Notes under the pieces: generated by a model
Told to the model about the DNA's origin: nothing
The model's input: the letters and a program-made list of their open reading frames with translations, nothing else
Database searches by the model: none
Position numbers and translations under genes: made by a program
Shown here: one piece after another, positions 51,271 through 60,771 of the stretch
Position numbering within the stretch: position 1 is the first letter of the stretch
Layout of the letters: every line of letters starts with the position of its first letter
NCBI GenBank assembly: GCA_963826515.1
Contig: CAWGXI010000016.1
Location: 248,001 to 312,000 of the forward strand
Length of the DNA stretch: 64,000 bases
Origin: DATFVJ01 sp963826515
Lineage (GTDB): Bacteria; Actinomycetota; Actinomycetes; Streptosporangiales; Streptosporangiaceae
Reading direction: 5' to 3'

Positions 51271-52886
51271 CCTGCCGCGGCCGGCGACGGCGGATCGGCT
51301 CCCACGCGCCCGATGATGACACCCTGCCAGGGTCCGAGGGCGACGCCGCCGGGCTCGCTGCGCACATCCCCGCCGGTTGACAAGACGACCGGGCCTGCGG
51401 GTTCGAACGGCGCCGCGGCCTCGGCCGAGAAATTGGCAGCGACCGTCAGCGGCCCGGCCCGGTAGATCCATTGATCAGGTGGGGAGGGAAGCTGCCGGTA
51501 ACGCCCGATCCGGCCGCCGAGTTCCGCGCGCCGGAGCGCGAGCAGGCGGCGGCAGAACCACAGCGTCGACGACTGGTCCGCACGCTGGCCGGCGACATTG
51601 CGGGCGGCGCTGTCGCCGAGCGGGAGCCAGGGCCGGACGTCCGCCGTAGTAAAGCCGGCCGATGCCGAGGAATCCCACTGCATGGGAGTCCTGGCACGGT
51701 CCCTGATACCCCTCCCGCCGAGACCGCGCAGCGTCATCCGGTCCCGCTGCAGCTCCGGCGGGACTTCCACGTCGGTCATGGCAATCTCGTCGCCGTAGTA
51801 CAGAACCGTCGTGCCCGGCAGGGTAGCGAGCACGAGCAGCGCCAGCCGGGTCCTGCGTTCGTCGCCGCCGCACCAGCGGGTGGGGAAACGGCCGACATCG
51901 TGGTTCGAGGCCGTCCACACCGGGCAGCCGCCCGCGGGGAGATGCGCGAGCGTCTGCGACACGACATCGGCCAGCGCCTGCGCGCCGAAATGAGCGAAAA
52001 TGAAGGGGAAGTTGAAGGCGAGCTGCAGCTCGTCGTCCTGCCCGTAGTAGGCGGCGAGACTGTCGAAATCCCCGACCCATGTCTCGCCGAGCAGCAGGCG
52101 TGGCGGCTGATAGCTTTCCGCGACGCCCCGCCAGTCCCGGTAAACGCCATGAGTCTCCGGCCTGTTGAAGTTGTAGACGAACTTGAGCCCGGAGCTTCCT
52201 TTCATCCGGTTACTCTCAGCGAGCGGCGGGTTATCCCGCAATTGGGCGTCCTTGTAGAGGCCGTGGGCGACATCAATGCGGAAGCCCGCTACGCCGCGGT
52301 CGAACCAGAACCTCAGAATCTCACTGAACGCGTCGTGAACCGCGGGCTCCCACCAGTTCAGGTCCGGCTGGCTGTCCAGGAAATTGTGCAGGTAATACTG
52401 GCCGCTTGGCTCGGCCAAGGTCCAGGCGGGGCCGCCGGTGGCATCACGCCAGTTGTTCGGGGGCCCGCCATCGGGGCCAGGGTCGGCCCAGACGTAGAAG
52501 CCGCGGTGCGCGGAATCCGGGCCCTTTGCCGCCTCGACAAACCAGGGATGGGCGGAACTTGTGTGGTTGGGCACGAGGTCGAGCAGCACCCGCATACCGC
52601 GCTCACCCGCCTCGGCGATGAGGCGGTCCAGATCCGCCAGGCTGCCTAGTTCCGGGTGGACGCCAAGATAGTCGCAGACGTCGTAGCCCCAGTCCTGGTC
52701 GGGCGAGGGCATCGTCGGTGACAGCCAGATGCCGTCCACGCCGAGCCACGAGAGGTGGTCAAGGCCCGCTATAACACCGCGCAGGTCGCCGTAGCCATCC
52801 TCGTCGGTGTCGAGCCAGGACCTGACGTACAACTGGTAGAGCACGGCGCCGTGCCACCAGCGGCGCCCTGCGAGCTTGTCGTCCAT
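51252..52886 (-). CDS. GH13 alpha-glucosidase
   Basis: Alpha-amylase-family glycosidase of 544 residues (oligo-1,6-glucosidase/alpha-glucosidase type). LYQLYVRSWLDTDEDGYGDL and DYLGVHPELGSLADLDRLI open the barrel; LLDLVPNHTSSAHPWFVEA; nucleophile Asp in FRIDVAHGLYKD; acid/base Glu in LLLGETWVGDFDS; transition-state Asp in WTASNHDVGRFPTRW. No signal peptide, so cytoplasmic. It probably hydrolyses alpha-linked oligosaccharides or trehalose-related sugars taken up by the transporter 2 kb away (inference). The last 15 codons read over the UbiB remnant, so the natural end may have been altered. Confidence 0.92.
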   Translation of the reverse strand: MDDKLAGRRWWHGAVLYQLYVRSWLDTDEDGYGDLRGVIAGLDHLSWLGVDGIWLSPTMPSPDQDWGYDVCDYLGVHPELGSLADLDRLIAEAGERGMRVLLDLVPNHTSSAHPWFVEAAKGPDSAHRGFYVWADPGPDGGPPNNWRDATGGPAWTLAEPSGQYYLHNFLDSQPDLNWWEPAVHDAFSEILRFWFDRGVAGFRIDVAHGLYKDAQLRDNPPLAESNRMKGSSGLKFVYNFNRPETHGVYRDWRGVAESYQPPRLLLGETWVGDFDSLAAYYGQDDELQLAFNFPFIFAHFGAQALADVVSQTLAHLPAGGCPVWTASNHDVGRFPTRWCGGDERRTRLALLVLATLPGTTVLYYGDEIAMTDVEVPPELQRDRMTLRGLGGRGIRDRARTPMQWDSSASAGFTTADVRPWLPLGDSAARNVAGQRADQSSTLWFCRRLLALRRAELGGRIGRYRQLPSPPDQWIYRAGPLTVAANFSAEAAAPFEPAGPVVLSTGGDVRSEPGGVALGPWQGVIIGRVGADPPSPAAAGIANDP

Positions 52887-52984
52887 GCGTCTCCCGGTGA
52901 GTAGCTGCCATTTCTTCGCTGCCCGAGGGCCCGATCCGGCTTATTGTTTGCTTTCGCCCCTGCGGCGGGCCGACAATTGAAGAC

Positions 52985-53389
52985 GTGCGCATCGCGCTCG
53001 AACTCGTGGCCGTGATCCTGCTGCCGACCGCGGTGGGATACGCGGTGATCGGGGGCGTCCGTATGGCCGGGCGACTTTCCGACTGGCGGTATGCCCGCGC
53101 CGCCAGCGCCCCCACGGCCCCCGTCGCCGAGCCCATCGAACGGCTTGGCGCGAACCTGCGGCGGCTGCGCGCGGAGCTGGAATCGACGGAAAACCAGATG
53201 GGCACGCCGGCCAAGGGCCTTCGCCTGCGGGCGCTGCGGGCAGCGTACATCGACGCCCTGTGCACCGCCTGCCAGCGGCTCGAAGTCAGCCCGCCGCCCA
53301 GTACGCGGGGCGGCCAGGCCGAGATCTACCGAGTGGAGGCCGCCTTGCGGCAGCGCGGGCTCGACGTACGGCAGGCGGCACCGCGCTGA
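52985..53389 (+). CDS. Small membrane-anchored protein, unknown function
   Basis: A 134-residue protein. One N-terminal helix (IALELVAVILLPTAVGYAVI) precedes a soluble coiled-coil domain (PIERLGANLRRLRAELESTE; LRLRALRAAYIDALCTACQR). GTG 52985. Upstream of and possibly cotranscribed with the phosphoesterase gene (42-base gap). Confidence 0.65.
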   Translation: MRIALELVAVILLPTAVGYAVIGGVRMAGRLSDWRYARAASAPTAPVAEPIERLGANLRRLRAELESTENQMGTPAKGLRLRALRAAYIDALCTACQRLEVSPPPSTRGGQAEIYRVEAALRQRGLDVRQAAPR

Positions 53390-53431
53390 GCACCGAACCG
53401 GGGTGGCACTCGCCCTGCGTACTATCGGTGT

Positions 53432-54133
53432 GTGGTCCGGGTTCTCGCCGTTTCCGATGAGGTTGATGAAGCGCTGTGCGCAAACGTCAGCCTGGCAGGT
53501 GGGGCCGAACTGATCGTCGGTTGCGGTGACCTGCCGTTCGACTATCTCCGTTACCTCATGAACGCGCTGGACGTGCCTCTCGTCTTCGTGCCAGGTAACC
53601 ACGATCCGGATCTGTCCGGCTACCGGGTCTCCCGCGCCGGGCTTACGCTCCGGGCCGGGCTTCCCCAGCGCGCGCCGTGGCCCGACGGGGCAAGCAACGC
53701 CGACGGCACGATCGTCGATGTGGCCGGCCTGAGGGTGGCCGGACTTGGTGGCTGCCGCCGCTACAGCGGAGGGCCCAACCAATACAGCGAGCGGCAGCAG
53801 TCCAGGCGCGCCCGTGGCCTCAGCCGCAGGGCCCGCTGGCGCCTGCCGCGGGACGGCCGCCGCGTCGACATCCTCCTCACCCATGCCGCGCCGCGAGGCA
53901 CGGGCGACGGCGACGATCCTGTGCACCTGGGATTCACCGCGCTGAACGGGCTCGTCGCGCGGCTGCGGCCCGCGCTGCTGCTGCACGGTCATATCGGGCC
54001 AGGCGAGGTGGCCAATCCCGGTGGGCGGCTTGGGCAGACTTCGGTGCGCAACGTGGTCGGGCGGCATCTGCTCGACATCGAGCCCGGCGCGGGTGCCCGG
54101 GTCCCGCAAATGGGGCACGACGGTGCGGGCTGA
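53432..54133 (+). CDS. Calcineurin-like metallophosphoesterase
   Basis: A 233-residue metallophosphatase. VRVLAVSDEVDEA (first metal Asp; the usual DxH is SDEVDE), IVGCGDLPFDYLR (GD), VPLVFVPGNHDPD (GNHD), ILLTHAAPRGTGD (THxxP) and LLLHGHIGPGE (HGH) fill all other metal positions. GTG 53432 is adopted. Its end overlaps the ParB-like start by 11 bases, indicating an operon. Confidence 0.88.
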   Translation: MVRVLAVSDEVDEALCANVSLAGGAELIVGCGDLPFDYLRYLMNALDVPLVFVPGNHDPDLSGYRVSRAGLTLRAGLPQRAPWPDGASNADGTIVDVAGLRVAGLGGCRRYSGGPNQYSERQQSRRARGLSRRARWRLPRDGRRVDILLTHAAPRGTGDGDDPVHLGFTALNGLVARLRPALLLHGHIGPGEVANPGGRLGQTSVRNVVGRHLLDIEPGAGARVPQMGHDGAG

Positions 54134-54965
54134 CACGGGTTTCCCCCGCGCGGACGTCGAGAACGACTTCCAGCGCGCCAGGCGCCGTCAGATGCTCGCT
54201 CGTCTCGCGCACAGGCTGCGCCGCGAGCCAGACGACGTCAACCTCATCATGCCGTTCGAGGAGGTGGTCGCCGCCCTGGGCAGGACGGGCGAGCGGTCCA
54301 TCGGCCTGCGGACCATCCGGCTGGATTCGGTCGCCGGCACGGTCGATTCCCGGCGCGACTTCGATCGCCGCTTCCGGCCCACGTCGAGCCGGGTGCGCGA
54401 GCGCTGGGAGCGGCTGGCCCTGGCCCAGCGGCGCGGTGAGGCGATCCCCCCCATCGACGTGTACCGCCTCGGCGACCTGCACTTCGTCAAGGACGGCCAC
54501 CACCGGGTCTCGATCGCGATCGCGGCCGGCCAGACCACGATCGACGCCTATGTGACGGAGATCCTTACGGCCGTACCTGCCAAGGGCATCCGCCGCCGTG
54601 GCGATCTGCTGATGAAGAGCTACGAGCGCATCTTCCGTGCCCGGGTGCCGCTGCCCGCCCAGGCGCTCGCCAAGCTCACGGTCAGCGACCCGTGGTCGTA
54701 CGCGGAGCTCGGCGAGGCGGTCGAGGCCTGGGGCTACCGGTGCATGCAGGACGAGCACCGCTTCCTCGATCGGGGCGAGGTTGCCCGGCGCTGGTTCGCC
54801 GAGGAATACGCGCCGGTCGTGCGCATGCTCCGCGCGGCCGACCTGATCGGCTCGTGCACCGACGCCGAGGCCTATATGCGAATCGCCCGTGAGCGGTACA
54901 GGCTGATGCGCACCCACGAGTGGAGCGACGAGGTCATCGAGCGATTGCGGGCAAAGCTCCAGTAG
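54123..54965 (+). CDS. ParB-like nuclease-fold protein
   Basis: A 280-residue protein. The N-terminal half has the ParB/sulfiredoxin fold (AIPPIDVYRLGDLHFVKDGH HRVSIAIAAG: DGHHR is the phosphate/nucleotide-binding box). The C-terminal half is helical and lacks the classical ParB HTH. GTG 54123 overlaps the phosphoesterase gene. Such proteins are conserved in actinobacteria without a defined role; CTP binding by analogy with ParB is inference. Confidence 0.8.
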   Translation: MRADTGFPRADVENDFQRARRRQMLARLAHRLRREPDDVNLIMPFEEVVAALGRTGERSIGLRTIRLDSVAGTVDSRRDFDRRFRPTSSRVRERWERLALAQRRGEAIPPIDVYRLGDLHFVKDGHHRVSIAIAAGQTTIDAYVTEILTAVPAKGIRRRGDLLMKSYERIFRARVPLPAQALAKLTVSDPWSYAELGEAVEAWGYRCMQDEHRFLDRGEVARRWFAEEYAPVVRMLRAADLIGSCTDAEAYMRIARERYRLMRTHEWSDEVIERLRAKLQ

Positions 54966-54998
54966 CCACCCGGGCGGCTTCGACCGCCGCGCCATCTG

Positions 54999-56264
54999 TC
55001 AGCCGGCGCCGGTGCCGTCGGCCGGAGCCGGGGCCGGGGCCGGGGCCGGGGCCGCCGCGCCACCCCCGCCGCCGCTGCCGTCAGCGCCGAGCGCGATGTT
55101 CTCACCGCTCGCCGGATCGAACACATGTATCGACCTGACATCGACCCACAACTGCGCGTCATGGCCCTCGCGCACGCCGGTGGCGGTGTCGAGCCTGGCG
55201 GTTACCGTGTTGGTGCTCGAACCACTGTCCGCTGCGCCCGAGTCCCGCGCGAGTTCCTCGAGCTCGGCGACGTTCATCGCCTTGTCGCGCTCCTGCGTGA
55301 AGTAGACAAAGACGTCCGAGCCCATGGACTCAAGGACGTCGATGTTCGCGCCGAAGGTAATCCCGTGTGGGCGGTTGTCGGCCGAGACGAGCGACGCGTC
55401 CTCGAAGCTTTCCGGGCGGATGCCGACGATGACGTCGCGGCCTGCGGCCTTGCTCTCGACCGCACGCCGCAGCTGGTCGCGCAGCGGGATATCGCCAAGC
55501 CCGGTGCGCAGTTTGCCCTCCTCGAGCGTCGCGAACAGGAAGTTCATCGCGGGCGACCCGATGAAGCCGGCCACGAAGAGGTTCTTCGGCCGGTCGTAGA
55601 GTTCCTGCGGCGATGCCACTTGCTGCAGGATGCCGCTGCGCATAACGGCAACGCGGTCACCGAGCGTCATCGCCTCGGTCTGGTCGTGTGTCACGTAGAC
55701 CATCGTGGTGCCGAGCCGCCGCTGTATTCGCGACACCTCGGTACGCATTTGCACGCGCAGTTTGGCGTCGAGATTGGACAGCGGCTCGTCCATCAGGAAG
55801 GCGGCCGGGTCGCGGACGATCGCACGTCCCATCGCTACCCGCTGCCGCTGGCCACCGGACAGGTTGGCCGGCCTGCGATCGAGATGCTGCGTCAGGTCGA
55901 GGATGCGGGCCGCCTCACCCACCTTCTCGTCGATGGTGGCCTTCGGGGTCTTCGCCAGCTTCAGCGCAAAGCCCATGTTCTCCCTGACGGTCATGTGCGG
56001 GTACAGCGCGTAGCTCTGGAACACCATCGCGATGTCCCGGTCCTTCGGCGCCTTGTCGTTGACGACCTTCCCCCCAATGCGCAGCTCACCCTCGGTGATG
56101 TCCTCCAGGCCGGCGATCATGTTAAGGGTCGTCGACTTTCCGCAGCCGGAGGGCCCGACGAGGATGACGAGTTCTCCGTCGGCTATCGCGAGGCTGACCT
56201 TGTCGACCGCGAGCGCCCCGTCCGGGAAGCGCTTGGTCACGTTGTCCAGAGCGATGTCCGCCAC
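54999..56264 (-). CDS. sugC: Trehalose/sugar ABC importer ATPase
   Basis: A 421-residue ATPase of the UgpC/MsiK/SugC type. Walker A is VGPSGCGKSTTLNMIAG, the Q-loop VFQSYALYPHMTV, the signature NLSGGQRQRVAMGRA, Walker B PAAFLMDEPLSNLDA, the H-switch YVTHDQTEAM. The C-terminal TOBE/MalK regulatory domain shows VIVGIRPESFEDA. The very C-terminus codes (AP)n from a 6 bp repeat. It energises the two permeases encoded upstream in this operon. Confidence 0.93.
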   Translation of the reverse strand: MADIALDNVTKRFPDGALAVDKVSLAIADGELVILVGPSGCGKSTTLNMIAGLEDITEGELRIGGKVVNDKAPKDRDIAMVFQSYALYPHMTVRENMGFALKLAKTPKATIDEKVGEAARILDLTQHLDRRPANLSGGQRQRVAMGRAIVRDPAAFLMDEPLSNLDAKLRVQMRTEVSRIQRRLGTTMVYVTHDQTEAMTLGDRVAVMRSGILQQVASPQELYDRPKNLFVAGFIGSPAMNFLFATLEEGKLRTGLGDIPLRDQLRRAVESKAAGRDVIVGIRPESFEDASLVSADNRPHGITFGANIDVLESMGSDVFVYFTQERDKAMNVAELEELARDSGAADSGSSTNTVTARLDTATGVREGHDAQLWVDVRSIHVFDPASGENIALGADGSGGGGGAAAPAPAPAPAPADGTGAG

Positions 56265-56285
56265 TGTCTGCTCCTTATTTCCTGT

Positions 56286-57119
56286 CTAGCCCTTGACCGC
56301 GCCTGACGTCAGACCGGCAACTATGCGGCGCTGGAAGAACAGCACGAAAATGATGATCGGAATAGTGATGACCACCGCCGCGGCCGAGATGGACCCGGTT
56401 GGCGCGGTGAACTGCGAACTCCCCGTGAAGAAGCCCATCGCGGCCGGCGCCGTACGGGCGGCGATCGTCGACGTCAGGGAGATCGCCAGCAGGAACTCGT
56501 TCCAGCACGCGAGGAACACCAGGATCGCGGTGGTGACCATTCCCGGTGCGGCGAGTGGCGCGATGACCTTGGTGAACGCCTGGAACGGGGTCGCGCCGTC
56601 CATCTTCGCCGCCTTCTCAAGCTCCCACGGGATCTCGCGGAAGAACGCCGAGAGAATGTAGATGCCGAGCGGCAGGCCGAAGGCGATATACGGGATGATC
56701 AGCCCGGGCCAGGTGTTGAAGATACCGAGCGCTCGCTCGATGCTGAACAGCGGAGTGACCAGGGAAATGAGCGGGAATATCGCGATGAGCAGTGACATCC
56801 CGATGAGCACGGACTTTCCCGGGAACGCCAGCCGGGCCACAGCGTAGGCGGCGAGCGACGCGAGCGTCACCGCGATGAAGGTCGCGATGAGGCCGATTCC
56901 GATCGAGTTGATCAGTGGCCGGACGAACTCGGATGTGGTGAGGATCCCGCTGTAGTTCGCCCATGTCCACTTCGTCGGCCAGAACGTCGCATTGGTGATC
57001 GTCGACGGATCCTTGAAGGACAGCGAGACGATCCACAGGACCGGGATCAACGCCAGGATCACGGCGATCGTGTTGGCGCTTCCCCAGCCGGCCTTCTGGC
57101 GTGTGGTCGTGGCGGCCAT
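56286..57119 (-). CDS. sugB: Sugar ABC permease, MalG type
   Basis: A 277-residue inner-membrane permease with six helices. The EAA loop that contacts the ATPase is EIPWELEKAAKMDGATPFQA FTKVIAPLAAPG. VARLAFPGKSVLIGMSLL and TGSISAAAVVITIPIIIFV are typical MalG/UgpE-like segments. 21 bases upstream of sugC and 7 bases after sugA. Confidence 0.92.
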   Translation of the reverse strand: MAATTTRQKAGWGSANTIAVILALIPVLWIVSLSFKDPSTITNATFWPTKWTWANYSGILTTSEFVRPLINSIGIGLIATFIAVTLASLAAYAVARLAFPGKSVLIGMSLLIAIFPLISLVTPLFSIERALGIFNTWPGLIIPYIAFGLPLGIYILSAFFREIPWELEKAAKMDGATPFQAFTKVIAPLAAPGMVTTAILVFLACWNEFLLAISLTSTIAARTAPAAMGFFTGSSQFTAPTGSISAAAVVITIPIIIFVLFFQRRIVAGLTSGAVKG

Positions 57120-57126
57120 CAGTGCC

Positions 57127-58074
57127 TCACCTTCCCGCCGTTGTGCTACCGGGTACAGCTGCGCCGAACCCCCAGATGAACAGGAACGCGATGATCGCGA
57201 CGCAGATGAAGATCAGGACGGAGATCGCCGACCCGATGCCGAGGTTCAGGGCCGTGAACAGGTTGTCGTAGCCGAGAATCGATACCGAGTAGGTGTCGTT
57301 GCCGCCCTGCGTCAGGACGAAGATGTTGTCGAAGATCCTGAACGCGTCGAGGGTACGGAACAGCAACGCCACCAGGATCGCCGGTTTCATCAGCGGCAGG
57401 GTGATCCGGTAGAAGCGCTGCCACGCGGTCGCGCCGTCCACCTTGGCCGCCTTTTGCAGGTCTTCAGGGACGAGCGAGAGGCCGGCCATCAGCAGTAGCG
57501 CCATGAATGGCGTCGTCTTCCATACCTCAGCGAGGATGATGACCCCGATGGCCGCTGCCGTCTTCGTCAGCGGCGCGCTGTTGCCGAACGCCGCCGACAG
57601 GTAGCCCTCATTCGGGGTCCACGCGTATTGCCAGCTGAATGCCGCGGCGACAGTCACGATGCCGTAGGGGATCAGGATGGCGGTGCGGACGGTGCCGCGG
57701 CCGAACAGGGTCCGGTACATGAGCAGCGCAAGCAGCATGCCAAGCACCAGTTCGACGGCGACGGAGATAACCGTGATGATCAGCGTAACCTCGAGCGCAT
57801 GCCACCAGTACCCCGAGCTGAGGACCGCGGCGTAGTTGCTGAGGCCGATGAAATGGGCCAGGTTGGGGAAGCGCAGGTCGTAACGCTGCAGCGACAGGTA
57901 GACGGCATAAACGATCGGGTAGGCCGTCACCGCGATCATCACGATCACCGCTGGCGCGCAGAGCAGCCAGCCGAGCCTGCGCTCGGCCCGCGCACCCTCC
58001 GACAGCTGCCGTCCATGCCTGCGGGTTCCGGCCGTGGTCTCCTCGGCGGCGACCGTCTGCGTGTTAGTGCTCAT
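57127..58074 (-). CDS. sugA: Sugar ABC permease, MalF type
   Basis: A 315-residue permease. The EAA loop is LVPEDLQKAAKVDGATAWQR FYRITLPLMKPA; six helices such as RLGWLLCAPAVIVMIAVTAY and VLIFICVAIIAFLFIWGFG. Pairs with the MalG-type subunit. Confidence 0.92.
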   Translation of the reverse strand: MSTNTQTVAAEETTAGTRRHGRQLSEGARAERRLGWLLCAPAVIVMIAVTAYPIVYAVYLSLQRYDLRFPNLAHFIGLSNYAAVLSSGYWWHALEVTLIITVISVAVELVLGMLLALLMYRTLFGRGTVRTAILIPYGIVTVAAAFSWQYAWTPNEGYLSAAFGNSAPLTKTAAAIGVIILAEVWKTTPFMALLLMAGLSLVPEDLQKAAKVDGATAWQRFYRITLPLMKPAILVALLFRTLDAFRIFDNIFVLTQGGNDTYSVSILGYDNLFTALNLGIGSAISVLIFICVAIIAFLFIWGFGAAVPGSTTAGR

Positions 58075-58123
58075 CGGCCCCTACCCTTTCTCGCGGCCGC
58101 GGCCGGACCGGCCGCGCGGGTGT

Positions 58124-59539
58124 TCATGGAATCAGGCCCTTCGACTGGAGGGCGTTGTTGATCTGGCTGGCCATCGACTTCTCGGTGCTGACTGGGTTGA
58201 TCGCGGCGGGCGGCGACACCAGGTGGCTGATGATGATGGATATGTTCTGGTAGGCCGGCGTCTTCGGCCGCACGCTCGCGGTTTGCAGCGCCGCCAGGAT
58301 GTCAGCGTGGAACGGGTAATCCGCGAACAGCGCCGGATCGTTGTACAGGCTGGCGATGGTCGGCGGCAGGCCGCCCTTGGTCGCGGCTATCAGCTGGTTG
58401 GGCTTGTCCCGCAGGCACAGGGCCGCCTGGAAGGCGAGATCCGGATGCCGCGAGTACGTGCTGATCGCGAGGTCAATGCCGCCGATGGTGACGTGGGCGG
58501 GATCGTTCGCGTTCACCCTCGGGTACGGCGCCCATTTGAAGTTCTTGAACAGGCTCGGCTTGTCCGCCTTCATAGACGGGTAGACGAACGGGTAATTCAG
58601 CTCGAACGCCGCCGAGCCCGACTCCATGGCGAGCCGGTTCTGGTCCTCCATTTGCACCGGCAGCGACGGGTCCGCCGCAACAGACGTGGCGAAGCGCTTC
58701 ATGATCCCCAGCGCCTGGACCGCGGGCGCACCAAGCGACGCATGCAGCGCGTCCGGCGTGAGGATGCTCCCGCCGGCACTGGCGACCATCGTGTTGAACC
58801 AGACCACGACGCCCTCATACTGCGCACCCTGGATCTCGATCAGGTGCGGCTTACCCGCCTTGGCAAGCTGGATCGAGTCATTGATCATCTGATCCCAGGT
58901 CGTGGGCGGGTTCGGCACCAGGTCGGAGCGGTACCACAGCAACTGCGTGTTGCTGTTGTACGGCGCTGCGTAGAGCTTGCCGTGCCAGACCGCCGTCTGC
59001 AGCGGGACCGCCAGGGTGCCGTTGCTCGCCTGCTGCTTGTACGTACCCGTCCAGGGCAGGATCCAGCCTGCCTCGGCGAACTCGGCCTCCCAGGTAACGT
59101 CCAGGCCGAGGATGTCCATGGACGCGTCACCGGCGGCCAGCCGCCGCACCATTTGCTGCCGCTGCCCGTCTGCGGCGTTGGGCAGCTTGTTGTACGAGAT
59201 GACGTACTTGCCACCGCTCTGCGCACTGCACGTGTTAACTGCCTGCTGGATGGCGCCCGAGTTGTCAGGGAAACTGTAATAGTTGAGCGTGACGGGGCCG
59301 CTGCTAGCGCTGCTGCTGCCGCAGGCCGCCAGCGCCGATGAGACGAGCGCGGCGCCGACGACTAGTGCGCCGAGACCGCGGAACCTGGAACCGGATCCGC
59401 CGGGACCGCGGAACCGGGAACCGGATCCAAAGCGGCGGAAGCGGGCACCGGGTCTCTCGAAGCCTGGATGTGATCGGGACACCGCTCGCGCTCGACCGCG
59501 CCGCCGGGAGGTGGATTCGTGACCGCCGTCAGCCATCAT
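58124..59539 (-). CDS. lpqY: Trehalose-type solute-binding lipoprotein
   Basis: Extracellular sugar-binding lipoprotein of 471 residues, LpqY-like. The lipobox is ALAACGSSS (Cys about 73). The mature start VTLNYYSFPDNSGAIQQAVN, with YNKLPNAADGQRQQMVRRLA and ASMDILGLDVTWEAEFAEAG, follows the LpqY pattern closely. The signal peptide has an abnormally long n-region (about 57 residues) made of SRFRG-like repeats (30 bp DNA repeat near 59383-59440). ATG 59539 overlaps the lacI stop (ATGA). The usual start may have lain inside the repeat before it grew. Confidence 0.9.
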   Translation of the reverse strand: MMADGGHESTSRRRGRARAVSRSHPGFERPGARFRRFGSGSRFRGPGGSGSRFRGLGALVVGAALVSSALAACGSSSASSGPVTLNYYSFPDNSGAIQQAVNTCSAQSGGKYVISYNKLPNAADGQRQQMVRRLAAGDASMDILGLDVTWEAEFAEAGWILPWTGTYKQQASNGTLAVPLQTAVWHGKLYAAPYNSNTQLLWYRSDLVPNPPTTWDQMINDSIQLAKAGKPHLIEIQGAQYEGVVVWFNTMVASAGGSILTPDALHASLGAPAVQALGIMKRFATSVAADPSLPVQMEDQNRLAMESGSAAFELNYPFVYPSMKADKPSLFKNFKWAPYPRVNANDPAHVTIGGIDLAISTYSRHPDLAFQAALCLRDKPNQLIAATKGGLPPTIASLYNDPALFADYPFHADILAALQTASVRPKTPAYQNISIIISHLVSPPAAINPVSTEKSMASQINNALQSKGLIP

Positions 59540-60723
59540 CTTGCCTCCAACGCACTATCGGACGGCCGGTAACCGTCTGCTCGCCCGGCCAGACTTGCCG
59601 GGTAATCGTGGCGGACATGCCGGCGCGCCGCGCCAGCCCTGCTGGCGGGAGCGGCCACCGGCCGGCACGCCCGGGTTGCCGATGCCACGACGGGCTGCCG
59701 CCACCTCGCCGAGCTCGAGCGGCACACAACCTCGAGCGCCAGCTCCTGCCGCATCGGCCGCACCGGTTCGCCGGCCAGCACGGTGCACAGCCGGCGCGCG
59801 CCCTCGGTGCCGCTGCGCTGCAGCGGCTGGCGGACCGTGCTCAGGCCGTGCAGCGCGGCGGCGTCGATATCGTCGAATCCGATCACAGACAGCCGGCCCG
59901 GCACGGAATGGCCGGACCGGTCGGCGGCTGCCAGCACACCGATCGCCTGTGTGTCAGAAGCCGCGAAGATCGCCGATGGCGGCCTGCGCAGCGCCAGCAG
60001 CTGGGCCGCGAGTTCCGCCGCCATCGGCGCGCCGTGTGCACCGCACTTCACCAGGGCCGCGTCGTAGGTGACTCCCGCCGCGCGCAGCGCACGGCGATAC
60101 CCGTCCAGCCGCCGCCGCGAGGACAAGAACATAAGCTCCGCTTCGGAGCCACGGACAACCGTGTCGCCGATGAACCCGATCCGCCGGTGCCCCAGGGACA
60201 GCAGGTGCTCGGTCGCCAGGCGGCCGCCAAGAATGTCGTCGATGACCGTCCGCGGCACACTGGACGCGTCGGCGTCGATCATCACCAGCGGCACAGTGGC
60301 CTGCTCGAAGGAGATCAGGTGCCGTTTGGCCAGCGGCAGCGACACCACCATTACCCCGTCCGCGCGATGCCTGGCGATCAGTGCCTGCAGGTGCCTGTCC
60401 CGCTGCTGCGGTGTCTCGACGTTACACACGATGGTGTCGTAGCCACGCTCGTCGAACACGGCCAGCGCGCCCGCGAGCCTGGTCACCACCGACGGCCGGG
60501 TCAGATATGGCACCACGATGGCCACGGTGTGCGGCGTTCCACGGGACAACCCGACCGCCAAATGGCTCGGCCGGTAACCCAGGCGGCGCATGACCTCAAC
60601 GACTTTCCCGCGCGTCGCTTCGCTGACATTCGGCCCCCCGTTGAGAACGCGCGAAACCGTACCCACGCCCACCCCGGCCTGCGCGGCTACATCCGCGATT
60701 GTCGCTCGGCGCGAAGTGCCCAT
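59536..60723 (-). CDS. LacI-family regulator of the trehalose importer
   Basis: A 395-residue LacI/GalR repressor. The DNA-binding domain RRATIADVAAQAGVGVGTVS RVLNGGPNVSEATRGKV is followed by the periplasmic-binding-like effector domain (HTVAIVVPYLTRPSVVTRLA; ADGVMVVSLPLAKRH; GHRRIGFIGD; PSAIFAASDTQAIGVLAA; LSVIGFDDIDAA). ATG 60723 gives the family N-terminus. About 50 residues beyond the normal end are Ala/Arg-rich and may have arisen by loss of the original stop. An operator lies 33 bases upstream. Confidence 0.92.
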   Translation of the reverse strand: MGTSRRATIADVAAQAGVGVGTVSRVLNGGPNVSEATRGKVVEVMRRLGYRPSHLAVGLSRGTPHTVAIVVPYLTRPSVVTRLAGALAVFDERGYDTIVCNVETPQQRDRHLQALIARHRADGVMVVSLPLAKRHLISFEQATVPLVMIDADASSVPRTVIDDILGGRLATEHLLSLGHRRIGFIGDTVVRGSEAELMFLSSRRRLDGYRRALRAAGVTYDAALVKCGAHGAPMAAELAAQLLALRRPPSAIFAASDTQAIGVLAAADRSGHSVPGRLSVIGFDDIDAAALHGLSTVRQPLQRSGTEGARRLCTVLAGEPVRPMRQELALEVVCRSSSARWRQPVVASATRACRPVAAPASRAGAARRHVRHDYPASLAGRADGYRPSDSALEAR

Positions 60724-60755
60724 GCGCACACCTCTTGAACAGGGAACCGGGCTAA

Positions 60756-60771
60756 TTGGAACCGATTCCAA
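60756..60771. promoter_or_regulatory. LacI-type operator
   Basis: TTGGAACCGATTCCAA: perfect 6 bp arms around a CG-containing centre, close to the LacI/GalR consensus TGGAANCGNTTCCA. It lies 33-48 bases before the lacI start, so it likely mediates autoregulation and control of the lpqY-sugABC operon that follows. Confidence 0.75.

Noticed and set aside
52769..54136. 455-codon minus-strand frame
   Set aside because: Antisense of the phosphoesterase operon, where metal-binding motifs are clear on the plus strand.
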